This document shows, one piece after another, positions 1-8,659 of a DNA stretch of 64,000 bases (position 1 is the stretch's first letter; every line of letters starts with the position of its first letter). A program made the position numbers and the translations under genes. The DNA is taken from the NCBI GenBank assembly GCA_963709645.1, contig CAVPXP010000016.1, positions 33,245-97,244 on the forward strand. Direction: 5' to 3'. The notes under the pieces were generated by a model. The model was not told the DNA's origin. It saw only the letters and a program-made list of their open reading frames with translations, and did not search any database. The DNA comes from DYRB01 sp963709645. Lineage in GTDB: Bacteria; Pseudomonadota; Gammaproteobacteria; Chromatiales; Chromatiaceae.

Positions 1-1047
1 CTGCCCCAGGTCCCGGAGGACCCCTACCTCAACTATTCCGAGGTCGCCAGCGCGGGGGAGCACCGGGCCGATTCCTCCCTCCCGGCTGCCGCCGAGGCCC
101 TGGGGGAGCTGGTCTCCGCCGCCGCGGGGCTCGACCTCGTGGGGATCTGGGCAAGCGGGGATCTTTACCGCGGCCTGGCCAGCTCGCTGGGGCACAAGTA
201 TTGGCACGCCGGGGCCAGCTTCAACCTGGACTGGAGCTGCTACCTCGCTGGGGACAAGGCGGTGAAGGCCGCCTATGCCGGGACCCACTGGGATACTTCG
301 GCCTTGCTGGAGCGGCTCACCGAGGTCCGCCGGGCCATGGCCGTCATAGCCCGCCCGGCCAAGTCCATTCCCCCCGGCCGCTATCGTGCCTATCTCGCGC
401 CCCAGGCACTCAAGGAGCTGACGGATATGCTGGGTTGGGGCGGCTTCGACCTCAAGAGTCATCGCACCCACCAGACCCCGCTGCTGCGGCTGGTGCGGGG
501 GGAACGGGTCTTGCACCCCGGTGTCGGGCTCTACGAGGAGCATGCCCGGGGGCTTGCCCCGCGCTTTACCTCAGAGGGCTTTCTCACCCCGGATCGGGTA
601 GACCTGATCGTCGGCGGGGCTTACCGCGACTGTCTCGTGGATGCGCGCAGCGGCAAGGAATACGGCATCACCGTGAACGCCGCCGGGGAGGCGCCCGACT
701 CCCTCGGGATGGAACCGGGGGAAATCTTACGGGATCAGGCCCTAGCCAGGCTAGGGGAGGGGCTCGCCATCGGCAACCTGTGGTACTGCAACTGGTCCGA
801 CCCCAACGCCTGCCGGGTCACCGGCATGACCCGCTTCGCCACCTTCTGGGTCGAGGGCGGGGAGCCGGTTGCGCCGGTAGATGTCATGCGTTTCGACGAC
901 TCCCTCTATCACCTCCTGGGGGACCGCCTGGAAGGCTTGACCCGGGAGCGCGAGCTGCTGCTTTCGGCGGATACCTATGGGGGGCGTGGAAACGAGAGCT
1001 GCCTGCTCCCGGGGGCCCTGGTGGACGGTCTGACGCTGACGTTGTGA
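1..1047 (+). CDS. TldE/PmbA-like metallopeptidase-related protein (5' partial)
   Basis: The frame is open from the first base of the window, so the N-terminus lies outside; about 348 codons are visible. The C-terminal half matches the TldD/PmbA family, where TldD and TldE form a complex that degrades small proteins and matures modified peptides. Typical C-terminal signatures are seen: GNLWYCNWSDPNACRVTGMT followed by a TFWVEGGEPV stretch and SLYHLLGDRLEGL. No HExxxH zinc motif is visible, which fits the non-catalytic TldE side better than TldD. No TldD partner is visible in this window. Family assignment is firm. The exact subfamily is inference, because tldE-like paralogues of unknown substrate are common. 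Confidence 0.75.
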   Translation: MPQVPEDPYLNYSEVASAGEHRADSSLPAAAEALGELVSAAAGLDLVGIWASGDLYRGLASSLGHKYWHAGASFNLDWSCYLAGDKAVKAAYAGTHWDTSALLERLTEVRRAMAVIARPAKSIPPGRYRAYLAPQALKELTDMLGWGGFDLKSHRTHQTPLLRLVRGERVLHPGVGLYEEHARGLAPRFTSEGFLTPDRVDLIVGGAYRDCLVDARSGKEYGITVNAAGEAPDSLGMEPGEILRDQALARLGEGLAIGNLWYCNWSDPNACRVTGMTRFATFWVEGGEPVAPVDVMRFDDSLYHLLGDRLEGLTRERELLLSADTYGGRGNESCLLPGALVDGLTLTL

Positions 1048-1159
1048 CTTGGCATGGCCTTGCGCAGCCGGCGGTCAGTCGGCACGCGAACTACCCCTGG
1101 CGAGTGCTGCCGCGCATCGTAAAATGGCCTCCGCAAAGTGAAATTCGGAGGATGCCGCC

Positions 1160-1924
1160 CTGACCAAGTCCGCTATCCAGGTCATCGACCGTGCCGCAGC
1201 CCTGCTCGACGCCCTGGGACGGGCCGGGGGTGACGCCAGCCTCAAGGTCCTCTCCGCGGAAACCGGCCTGCACCCCTCCACCGCTTCGCGCATCCTCGCG
1301 TCGCTCCTGGCTCATGGGCTGGTGGAGCGCGGCGAGGGGAGCGGGCGCTATCGACTCGGGGTGCGCCTGCTGCAGCTCGCCGCCCGGGTCGGGCGCCAGC
1401 TCGAGGTCCGGCGCGAGGCCCCGCCCATCATGGAGTGGCTGCGTGATCAGGTGGGCGAGACGGTGAACCTGAGCCTGCGCGACCGCGACGAGGTGGTCTA
1501 CGTGGAGCGTATCGCCTCCAGCCGGACGGTGCGCGTGGAGCAGGTGGTGGGCAGCCGGGCCCCGCTGCACGTTACCGCGGTGGGCAAGCTCTTCCTGGGG
1601 GAGGCGGGGGACGCCGAGGTCCGCTCCTACGCCCTGCGCACGGGGCTGCCGCGCTATACACGCAACACCATCGTCAGTGCCGAAGCCCTGGGCAAGGCCG
1701 CCGCGAGCGCTGTGGACCAGGGATTCGCCTTCGACGACGAAGAGGCCGAGCTGGGGGTGGGCTGCATCGGGGTCCTGGTCCGCAACGCCGAGGGGCGGGC
1801 CGTGGCCGGGCTCTCCGTCTCCGCGCCCCGGGGGCGGCGGAGCGATGCCTGGGTCCCGCTGGTGCAGGAGGCCGGCCGGCGCCTCTCGGAGCGGCTCGGG
1901 TATTTGGCGCCGAGGGCGGGGTAA
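1160..1924 (+). CDS. IclR-family transcriptional regulator
   Basis: About 254 residues. An N-terminal winged helix-turn-helix (residues about 8-60, with LHPSTASRILASLLAHGLVE as the recognition region) is followed by an IclR effector-binding domain (ALEAAAxAxVDQGFAFDDEEAELGVGC-type region near the C-terminus, split here by normal family variation). IclR proteins usually repress catabolic operons and respond to a small metabolite; the ligand here is unknown. The start is odd: no ATG, GTG or TTG precedes the HTH in this frame. A CTG at 1160 sits 8 nt after a strong CGGAGG at 1146-1151, so CTG is chosen. Starting at the next GTG (1322) would delete the HTH. A one-base error near an out-of-frame ATG at 1152 is the alternative. 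Confidence 0.75.
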   Translation: MTKSAIQVIDRAAALLDALGRAGGDASLKVLSAETGLHPSTASRILASLLAHGLVERGEGSGRYRLGVRLLQLAARVGRQLEVRREAPPIMEWLRDQVGETVNLSLRDRDEVVYVERIASSRTVRVEQVVGSRAPLHVTAVGKLFLGEAGDAEVRSYALRTGLPRYTRNTIVSAEALGKAAASAVDQGFAFDDEEAELGVGCIGVLVRNAEGRAVAGLSVSAPRGRRSDAWVPLVQEAGRRLSERLGYLAPRAG

Positions 1925-1946
1925 CCCGCCGCGGTCTGTGCCTTCG

Positions 1947-2921
1947 CTAAAGATGGAGGCGCCGTAGCTCCGGGCTGGGCTCGGCCTGCTCCCAGAGGCT
2001 GGCGAACTCCGTTTGCAGGCGCCGGGCCTCCAGGGGTGCGTGGAAGTCGACCGTGGCCAGATAGACGTCCGCCTGCTGGCGCAGGATGAAGCCTGCCTCG
2101 TCCGCCACGAGGAAGGCGTCGAGGCGACCGCGCTGTGCCTCGGCAACGCAGCGCACGGCGATTCGGGATGTCAGGTGCTGGATCAAGGGGAGCAGGCGGT
2201 GGCCGTGCTGCACCACGGGGGCGGCGTCAAGGACCAGGATACTGACCGGGAGATCGCGGCGATGTACCGCGAGGCGGCGCACGGCGGCGACAAACTCGGG
2301 GTCGTCGTACAGGGCGGGGTCGAGGTCGCGGGTCAGCAGGCACAGCCCCCGCCGGGCCTGGGCTGCCATCCGCACCCCGGCTGCGCGGATGCTGGCCCGT
2401 CCCTCCAAGACCAAGGGACCGGCGTCGTGGTGCAGGACCCGCTCGGTCGGGGGCGGATCGGGGAAGGGGGCCTGGGTTGCCCGCAGCTCCATGCGTTGGT
2501 GCGGAATACCTGCCTCCTCGAAGACCTCGCCGACGGGGAAGAAACCCGCTCGCCGGTAAAATGGCAGGGTGCCAAGCTGCGCATTCAGATAGAGGGTGAC
2601 GTGGCTGCCCTGGCCGGCGATGGTCAGCAGCTCGTGCAGTAGCGCGGTACCGATCCCGTGCCCGCGCCACTCCGGCAGGACCGCCATACGCCCGATCTGA
2701 CCCGTGGGGAGCAGCCGGGCCGTGGCCACCGGCACTTCGCCGGCCTCGGCCAGGGCAAGCAGGTGGATCGCCTGGGCATCTGCATCGTCCCACTCCAGGT
2801 CTTCCGGGACGCCTTGCTCCCGGACGAAGACCGTCAGGCGGATGGCGCGCAGGGCTTCACGGTCCAGGTCCCAGTCGGCACGCCGGACGCGGAAGCCCGG
2901 TGCCTCAGTCTGCAAAGACAT
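1947..2921 (-). CDS. GNAT acetyltransferase with C-terminal DUF7931-like domain
   Basis: 324 residues from ATG at 2921. The N-terminal half (residues about 10-150) is a GNAT fold with the acetyl-CoA loop seen in RMAVLPEWRGHGIGTALL and the FYRRAGF motif typical of GNAT motif B. The C-terminal half is a separate alpha/beta domain that is fused to GNATs in many gammaproteobacteria. A longer upstream frame exists but is only the antisense-like extension through the preceding gene; the ATG at 2921 overlaps the roxA-like gene by 17 bp, which points to translational coupling. Substrate unknown. The pairing with RoxA is suggestive but no functional link can be read from sequence. Confidence 0.8.
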   Translation of the reverse strand: MSLQTEAPGFRVRRADWDLDREALRAIRLTVFVREQGVPEDLEWDDADAQAIHLLALAEAGEVPVATARLLPTGQIGRMAVLPEWRGHGIGTALLHELLTIAGQGSHVTLYLNAQLGTLPFYRRAGFFPVGEVFEEAGIPHQRMELRATQAPFPDPPPTERVLHHDAGPLVLEGRASIRAAGVRMAAQARRGLCLLTRDLDPALYDDPEFVAAVRRLAVHRRDLPVSILVLDAAPVVQHGHRLLPLIQHLTSRIAVRCVAEAQRGRLDAFLVADEAGFILRQQADVYLATVDFHAPLEARRLQTEFASLWEQAEPSPELRRLHL

Positions 2922-4080
2922 AGTGACCCCCGTTGTAGAGCCGGCAGAGCAGTTCCAGGGCGGCGGGCTCTGCGAGCCAGGGTGCCAGCCGGGAGAACAG
3001 GATGTCCATGTCCTCCGTGATGACCTCCAACAAGGCGCCCTGGGCCTTGGGCAGGCGGTGGACCTCGCCGCTGGCGAACAGCAGGTCGTCCTCACCCTCC
3101 CCCCGGCAGAATAGTAGCCTCGACCAGCCGTGGCGCAGCAGGACTCCCTGTGCCTCGAAGGTGCGGCGGAATTCCGGCGGTGTCATCGGTGGCTCAGCCG
3201 GGGCAAGCCGGAGTTGTTCCTTGGGCTCGGAGAGGAAGCCCCCGAGCCAGGCGCGGAAGTCGTCCGGGTCGGCCGTCGTGAGGGCCTGTTCCAGGGTGGA
3301 CCTGATGTGGGTGAAGACCTCCGGACGGACCTCACCCCGATGCGCCTGCAGCCGCAGCCCAGGGTCCTGGTAGCGGCCGGCCCGGAGGGCGCGGTCACTC
3401 TGGTGCTCGCACCAGTCGGCAGCCAGCTCGCGCCAAGCGGCGGCGCGCAGCCCCAGGGACCAGGTCATGCACTCGCCCTCTGCGATCCCCCAATGTGGGA
3501 CCCCAGGGGGCAAATAGAGGACGTCGCCTGGGATCAGCACCCAGTCGTCGGTTGGTGTAAAGCGCTCCAGGATGCGCAGATCGAGCCCGGGGACGCAGCT
3601 CAAGTCCGGCGCCTCGCTGGCGTCGATGCGCCAGCGGCGCTGCCCTTCGGCCTGAATCAGGAAGACGTCATACTCATCCACATGGGGGCCAACGGAGCCC
3701 TGGTCCGCGGCATAGCTGATCATGATGTCGTCCAGGCGCCAGTCGGGGATGAATCCGAACGCTCGCCGCAGGGATGCCACCTCGGGGATGTGCTTGTCCA
3801 CATCCTGGACAAGAAGGGTCCAGTGGCTTTCAGGCAGCGCCGCGAAGGTGTCCTCGCGGAAGGGCCCGTGGCGCAGCTCCCATGCGCCCTGGAGGCCGCG
3901 CTCCAGGACCAGACGCGACTCTACCTGGGGCTCGCACACCATCCCAGCCAGCTCGTCGGCGGGCAGAGGGCAGCGGAACTCGGGCAGGGCGGCCCGCAGG
4001 AGCAACGGGCGACGCTGCCAGTACTCGGCCATAAAGCGCGCCGCATCCAGGCCATTGGGGAAGTGTAGGGCGTCGGACAC
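2905..4080 (-). CDS. roxA: JmjC-type ribosomal oxygenase RoxA/YcfD (L16 arginine 3-hydroxylase)
   Basis: 391 residues with a GTG start at 4080. This is a cytoplasmic 2-oxoglutarate/Fe(II) dioxygenase; family members hydroxylate an arginine of ribosomal protein L16. The JmjC facial triad is visible: H133 and D135 in SVGPHVDEYD, and H196 in LPPGVPHWGIA. The flanking ISYAADQGSVGPH and WVLIPGDVLYLPPG are diagnostic for the YcfD group, and the C-terminal winged-helix region (residues about 300-391) has the expected length. It overlaps the downstream GNAT gene by 17 bp, so both are probably one transcript. Function is transferred from characterised E. coli YcfD; assignment is strong. Confidence 0.9.
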   Translation of the reverse strand: MSDALHFPNGLDAARFMAEYWQRRPLLLRAALPEFRCPLPADELAGMVCEPQVESRLVLERGLQGAWELRHGPFREDTFAALPESHWTLLVQDVDKHIPEVASLRRAFGFIPDWRLDDIMISYAADQGSVGPHVDEYDVFLIQAEGQRRWRIDASEAPDLSCVPGLDLRILERFTPTDDWVLIPGDVLYLPPGVPHWGIAEGECMTWSLGLRAAAWRELAADWCEHQSDRALRAGRYQDPGLRLQAHRGEVRPEVFTHIRSTLEQALTTADPDDFRAWLGGFLSEPKEQLRLAPAEPPMTPPEFRRTFEAQGVLLRHGWSRLLFCRGEGEDDLLFASGEVHRLPKAQGALLEVITEDMDILFSRLAPWLAEPAALELLCRLYNGGHYVFAD

Positions 4081-4117
4081 GGTGGTCTCCCTGGAAGTGG
4101 GTGCCGGCAGACGAAGT

Positions 4118-5065
4118 CTAGCCCGCGTCGGTGGCTGCGGGGGGCACCGATGGCGCCATGCGCGCCGGGCGAGTCAGAATGAATCCGGCGACCAGGACCA
4201 AGAGCGAACCGAACAATGTCCCCCAGGCCAGTGGCTCCCGCCAAAGGAGCCAGCCGTAGGCCGCGCCGAAGATCACGGCGAGGTAGGCGAAGGGCCCCAC
4301 CCGGGATGCGGGTGCCCGAGCCAGACCCTTGGTCAGGCAGACCTGGCCCAGGGTCGCCAGCAGGGCGACCGCCCCGAGCCATGCCAGGGCCGATGGTGAA
4401 GGGGGCTGCCAAGCCCAGGTTAGGGGGACGGCCGAGACGAGGGTGGCCAGGGCCGCAAACCAAAAGACGATGCGTACCGGTGGCTCGCTAGCGGCCAGGC
4501 GCCGTACCGTGACCAGGGCTACCGCTGCCAAGGCCCCGCCCAGAAGCCCAACGGCAGCCACTGCCGAGATCTCGGACAGTCCAGGCCGCAGGACCATCAA
4601 TACCCCCGCGAAGCCTACAGCCACCCCTAGGCCGATGGTCGGTGTGATGCGTTCGCGCAGCCAAAGCAGGGCGATCAGCGGGATGAACAGGGGTGTGGTG
4701 AGCTTAAGCAACATGGCTTCGGCTAGGGGAATGCGGGCGATGGCGTAGAAGAAGCAGTACATGGCTCCCAGTCCGGCCAGGGCGCGCAGCAGGTGCAGCC
4801 ATGGGACCCGAGTGGAGAACCTCGGACGGGCGCCCCGTAGTAGCCAGGGCATGAACAGGAAGACGCTGAACAGATTGCGAAAAAAGACGACCACCTCGTT
4901 CGGAACCTCGCCCGCGACGAAGCGGATAGCGACCCCCATCGAGGCGAACAGGAACTCGCCCAGGACCACCAGGGCGGCCCCAACGAGCAGGTCGCGAGCC
5001 GGGGTCAAGTGCGGTACCGGTGGCAACTGTCGCTGATAGACAACAGTGTCAATCCAGATACCCAA
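4118..5065 (-). CDS. EamA/DMT-family inner-membrane transporter
   Basis: 315 residues with about ten hydrophobic segments arranged as two EamA repeats (for example residues 25-150 and 165-300). The first repeat carries PNEVVVFFRNLFSVFLFMPW and the second VRIVFWFAALATLV. Members export small metabolites such as amino acids or take up nucleobase-like compounds; the substrate is not predictable. The start is uncertain: the longest frame begins with TTG at 5065, and another TTG at 5008 would give an N-terminus beginning just before the first membrane helix. It ends 37 bp before the roxA-like gene on the same strand and may be cotranscribed with it. Confidence 0.8.
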   Translation of the reverse strand: MGIWIDTVVYQRQLPPVPHLTPARDLLVGAALVVLGEFLFASMGVAIRFVAGEVPNEVVVFFRNLFSVFLFMPWLLRGARPRFSTRVPWLHLLRALAGLGAMYCFFYAIARIPLAEAMLLKLTTPLFIPLIALLWLRERITPTIGLGVAVGFAGVLMVLRPGLSEISAVAAVGLLGGALAAVALVTVRRLAASEPPVRIVFWFAALATLVSAVPLTWAWQPPSPSALAWLGAVALLATLGQVCLTKGLARAPASRVGPFAYLAVIFGAAYGWLLWREPLAWGTLFGSLLVLVAGFILTRPARMAPSVPPAATDAG

Positions 5066-5374
5066 ACCATATCGGCATGATTAACTGAGCCTTTTTTCCC
5101 TGCGGCGCTACCGGGAATCGATTGCGTTGCAGAATAGCTGCGAAATCCAAAAAAAGTTGCACTTATGTATGAGGTTTGGGCTAGAATACCCAACGACGGC
5201 GAACTCGTCACCCATGCGACCCGATGCGAGGCTCTAAACTCCTAATCGTCGGATGACATGCTTCGGAGATCTGCCTGCAACTTGGGGGAACTGTTGCGTT
5301 TCCGCCCCGCTAGGCCCTGAAGTACCAGATCCGCCTTTCGTTCAACCCTTCCAATCAACATAGGAATCAAAGCT
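5066..5374. other. Divergent intergenic region between EamA and OmpA-like genes
   Basis: This 309-bp stretch holds no credible gene. It is clearly more AT-rich than its surroundings around 5080-5190, as expected for a divergent control region. A sigma70-like candidate is listed separately. Nothing else structured was found. Confidence 0.6.
5157..5187 (+). promoter_or_regulatory. Candidate sigma70 promoter for the OmpA-like gene
   Basis: TTGCAC at 5157-5162 and TAGAAT at 5182-5187 resemble -35 and -10 boxes. The spacer is 19 nt, longer than the ideal 17, so the call is tentative. It points toward the OmpA-like gene at 5375. Confidence 0.35.
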
Positions 5375-5949
5375 ATGCGTACCAACTCGATGAAACTGCG
5401 CCTGACGGGGCTGTTCGCCCCGGTCGTGATCGCCCTGACCCTGTCGTCCCCGGTGGCCATGAGCATCGACCAGCCGGATCACCTGTGGCAGGCCCAGCCT
5501 ACGACGAATGCCTGGGTCAACCCCTATGGCGAGTGCTGGAAGAGTGAGGAGGGCCCGACCGGCCTGCAGCCCTGCGCGCGCCAAGGTCGTCGTTCCGGCT
5601 GAGATCAGCGTCCGCCTGAACTTCAAGTTCGACAAGTACGGCCTGAACGACATTGTCAACGATGCGGAGCTGGCCAAGCTGGATGACTACATCGCCCAGG
5701 TCAAGCAGACCCCGGAGCAGGAGAGATCACCATCGTTGGGTCATACGGATGCCAAGGGCTCCGACGAGCTACAACATGGCGCTGGGTCAGCGCCGCGCCG
5801 ACACCATGCGGGACTACATGGTCTCCAAGGGAATCTCGCTCGGCCGCCATCAGCACCACGTCCGAAGGCAAGCGCGATATGCTGCCGGAATACGACATCT
5901 ACTCCGTCGAACAGCGCCGGGCGACCATCAAGACCACGGTCGTCCAATA
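5375..5949 (+). CDS. OmpA-family outer-membrane/peptidoglycan-binding protein, frame disrupted
   Basis: Starts ATG at 5375 with a hydrophobic export signal (residues about 5-30, LTGLFAPVVIALTLSSPVAM). The reading frame then shifts at least four times, each time by one extra base: near 5575, 5725-5745 (ggg in place of gg), 5770 and 5850. Reading across the shifts gives a complete OmpA domain: VRLNFKFDKYGLNDIV, then VGHTDAKGSDE, then MALGQRRADTMRDYMVSKG and a final SVEQRRATIKTTVVQ. The domain binds meso-diaminopimelate of peptidoglycan and anchors the outer membrane. The length of about 190 residues fits a small OmpA-like protein. A strong terminator follows at 6003. The regular +1 pattern suggests sequence errors, but a true pseudogene cannot be excluded. 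Confidence 0.7.
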
Positions 5950-6002
5950 AGCTCCTGACCGGCTTCCTGGCCGCCATCAGGTAGGGGCCGACGGCTTGAC
6001 GA

Positions 6003-6038
6003 AGCGCCGACCACGGTTCCGTGGTCGGCGCTCTTTTT
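6003..6038 (+). terminator. Intrinsic terminator after the OmpA-like gene
   Basis: AGCGCCGACCACG at 6003-6015 pairs with CGTGGTCGGCGCT at 6020-6032 around the loop GTTC, followed by a run of T. It sits between the OmpA-like gene and the convergent purB stop, so it may serve both strands. Confidence 0.85.
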
Positions 6039-6050
6039 TGCCTGTTCGGC

Positions 6051-7420
6051 TCAGACGGCCCGGGCCTGTTCGGCCGCGTTGCCGATGTACGCCGCCGGCG
6101 TGAGGGCCCGCAGGCGTGCCTTCGCATCGTCTGGGATCTCCAGCCCAGCGATGAAGCCCTCCAGGTCCTCCCGACCGATACGCTGGCCACGGGTCAGCTC
6201 CTTGAGACGCTCGTAGGGGCGCTCGACCCCATAACGCCGCATCACGGTCTGGATCGGCTCGGCCAGGACCTCCCAGTTGGCGTCCAGGTCCGCTGCAAGG
6301 CGGTCCGGGTCAGCCTCCAGCTTACCGATGCCGCGCAGGGCCGACTCCAGGGCGATCGCGGTATGGGCCACTCCGACCCCAAGGTTGCGCAGCACGGTGG
6401 AATCCGTGAGGTCCCGCTGCCAGCGGGAAATGGGCAGCTTGGCGGACAGGTGGCCGAGGATGGCGTTGGCGAGCCCGAGGTTGCCCTCGGCGTTCTCGAA
6501 ATCGATGGGGTTGACCTTGTGCGGCATGGTCGAGGAGCCGACCTCCCCGGCCACCGTCCTCTGCCGGAAGTAGCCCAGGGAGATGTAACCCCAGACGTCG
6601 CGACAGAAGTCGATGACGATGGTGTTGAACCGCGCCGTGGCGTCGAAGAGCTCCGCCAGGTAGTCGTGGGGCTCGATCTGCGTGGTGTAAGGGTTCCACG
6701 TCAGCCCGAGGGACTCGACGAAGCCCGCTGCGAAGGCGGGCCAGTCGACGTCCGGGTAGGCCACCAGGTGCGCGTTGTAGTTGCCCACGGCCCCGTTGAC
6801 CTTGCCCAGCAGTTCGACTGCTGCGACCCGCTCGCGCTGGGCGCGCAGGCGGTGGACTACGTTGGCCATCTCCTTGCCCAGGGTTGTCGGGGAGGCGGGC
6901 TGGCCATGGGTGCGCGCGAGCATGGGGACCCCGGCGTGGCGGTGCGCGAGGGTCGCGGATGGCCCCAATGAGGGCATCCATGAGGGGCAGCAGGACCTGG
7001 CCTCGTCCCTCTCTTACCATGAGGGCATGGGCCAGGTTGTTGATGTCCTCAGAGGTGCAGGCGAAGTGGATGAACTCGCTGACGGTCTGCGATCTCGGCG
7101 TTGCCAGCGACCCGCTCCTTGATGAAGTACTCGACGGCCTTGACGTCGTGGTTGGTGGTGCGCTCGATGTTCTTGACCCGTTGGGCATCTTCGACCCGGA
7201 AGCCCTCGACGATGGCGTCGAGCAGGTGCACGGCGTGGCTCGAAAGCTCCGGGACCTCCGGGATCTGCGGGTTGCGCGCCAGCGCCTGCAGCCATCGCAC
7301 CTCGACCAGGATGCGGTGACGAATGAGGCCGTACTCGCTGAAGATGGGGCGCAAGTCGAGGGTCTTGGACCCGTAGCGCCCGTCTACGGGCGAGACGGCG
7401 GTGAGGCTGGACAGATCCAT
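6051..7420 (-). CDS. purB: Adenylosuccinate lyase, frame disrupted by two insertions
   Basis: PurB cleaves adenylosuccinate to AMP and SAICAR to AICAR in purine synthesis; it acts as a cytoplasmic homotetramer. The start is ATG at 7420 (MDLSSLTAVSPVDGRYG). The N-terminal part, middle and C-terminal part lie in three frames. An extra C near 7084 and another near 6957 explain both breaks; removing them gives a continuous protein of about 456 residues, the normal length for the E. coli-type enzyme. The fumarase/ASL signature GSSTMPHKVNPIDFEN and the catalytic-loop region ISRWQRDLTDSTVLRNLG are intact. Because purB is needed for purine prototrophy, the shifts are probably sequence errors. It starts 3 bp after the stop of the DsrC-like gene. 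Confidence 0.88.
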
Positions 7421-7422
7421 GC

Positions 7423-7719
7423 TCAGACGCAACCAGTTGGCTTGGGCAGTCCGCCCCACTTGCAGACCAGTTTCATCGGGCCCTTCTTGAAGATGGCGTA
7501 CAGGTCTTTGGTGGAGACGCCCATCTTCTTGGCGAAGATGCGGATGGGCGGGACGACCCCGTCGGCGTCGTACATCTCCCGGGCCTTGAGGATGAGGCCC
7601 ATGATGTGGCCGTCGATCTCGAACTCGTCCGAGCTGGCCAGCTCCCGCGCCACTTCCTCGCTCCAATCGTCCCGGTTGACCAGGAAACCTTCGCCATCGA
7701 CTTCAACGCTTATCGCCAT
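7423..7719 (-). CDS. DsrC/TusE-family sulfur-relay protein with both conserved cysteines
   Basis: 98 residues, slightly shorter than the usual 105-115. The family carries persulfide on C-terminal cysteines: DsrC passes sulfur to and from dissimilatory sulfite reductase, TusE works in tRNA 2-thiolation. The C-terminal arm here is LVCKWGGLPKPTGCV: the penultimate Cys is present, and a second Cys lies 11 residues earlier (C-x10-C), the feature that separates true DsrC-type proteins from TusE, which has only the last one. Start ATG at 7719 (MAISVEVDGEGFLVNRDDW). No dsr genes are visible nearby; the gene lies directly upstream of purB. Probably a DsrC paralogue with a regulatory or sulfur-transfer role; the exact role is unknown. 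Confidence 0.85.
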   Translation of the reverse strand: MAISVEVDGEGFLVNRDDWSEEVARELASSDEFEIDGHIMGLILKAREMYDADGVVPPIRIFAKKMGVSTKDLYAIFKKGPMKLVCKWGGLPKPTGCV

Positions 7720-7933
7720 TACAACTACCTCGGGTATCTTTACTAATCAGGTGAAAACAAGGTTTACGGGGCAACGATCTCCGGGTTGACGGCCGTCGCC
7801 TCGGCCGCCATTCAGGACGAAGCCGAGGCCCGATGCTCATCGCGGCCCATCGAGGGCAGCCGAACCCGTTCCAGACCCCGCGGGGCTGGGATGCTTAAAA
7901 CCCCTTTTCTGAGTGCGGGCGATTCCGGGGGAA

Positions 7934-8650
7934 TCAACCTCCCTCGGCGGCCGCCAGGGCATCGAGGTAGGCGCTGATTTCCGCGGCGTCGGCCAGGGCC
8001 CGTGGAAAGGGCAACCTGCGCAGGTGGTGCCCCCGCCCCAGGTCGAGCCCCCGGTGGTCAATCCCCGCAATGCGCACCGCGGCGGGTGCGTCCCTTGTCA
8101 CGGCGGGCAGAAGCGCGGCCAGTCGCGCCCCTTGGACGCGGGTTAGCGTTTCGGCAAGAGCGGTCTCTGTGTCGGCGTCAAGGACGGAGCGGCGCAAGAT
8201 GCGCTCATTGCCAAGCCAGCGGGCCGCTGCGAAGCCCCCGTTGTAGTGAAATCGGTTGGGTCGCAGCCGGTAGGGGCGGAAGCCGAGATGCTCGTAGTAC
8301 ATCTGCCCTTGGGGGAAGTAGCTCAGATAGCGGCGGATGGCGTGGGTGTCGTTGTCGTCGCAGGGCGCGCAGGTGCCGATGCAAGTCAATCGCAGCGCCT
8401 GCTGAATGTCGCCCGAGACTGGCTCGGAGAGCGTGAAGGCGCAGCGCGGATTCGCCTCCAGGTTGCGGGCGTGTTGGGCGAGGTGGCTGAAGAGCAGGAT
8501 CGGCAGCCCATCGCGATCCAGGCAATAGGGGACCAGCGAGCCGAAGGGATAACCCGGTTCGGCGGCCGAGTGGGTTGCGATCACACCTTGGAATCGGCCC
8601 GCCCAGAGCTGCCGGGCGGGCTCGAAGCCGTCGTCGCGGGCATCGGGCAT
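7934..8650 (-). CDS. HugZ-family FMN-binding-like split-barrel protein (heme utilisation)
   Basis: 238 residues. The N-terminal pyridoxamine-phosphate-oxidase-like split barrel (about residues 12-150) has FGSLVPYCLDRDGLPILLFS and HARNLEANPRCAFTL, typical of the HugZ/HutZ group. The C-terminal part matches the DUF2470-type helical domain (AVRIAGIDHRGLDLG). HugZ and HutZ bind and degrade heme; other members only bind heme or FMN. It lies 9 bp downstream of the DUF3050 gene on the same strand, and that protein belongs to the heme-oxygenase-like fold, so the pair probably deals with heme or a related tetrapyrrole. The link is inference. It is otherwise complete and in one frame. Confidence 0.8.
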   Translation of the reverse strand: MPDARDDGFEPARQLWAGRFQGVIATHSAAEPGYPFGSLVPYCLDRDGLPILLFSHLAQHARNLEANPRCAFTLSEPVSGDIQQALRLTCIGTCAPCDDNDTHAIRRYLSYFPQGQMYYEHLGFRPYRLRPNRFHYNGGFAAARWLGNERILRRSVLDADTETALAETLTRVQGARLAALLPAVTRDAPAAVRIAGIDHRGLDLGRGHHLRRLPFPRALADAAEISAYLDALAAAEGG

Positions 8651-8659
8651 GGTCGATCG

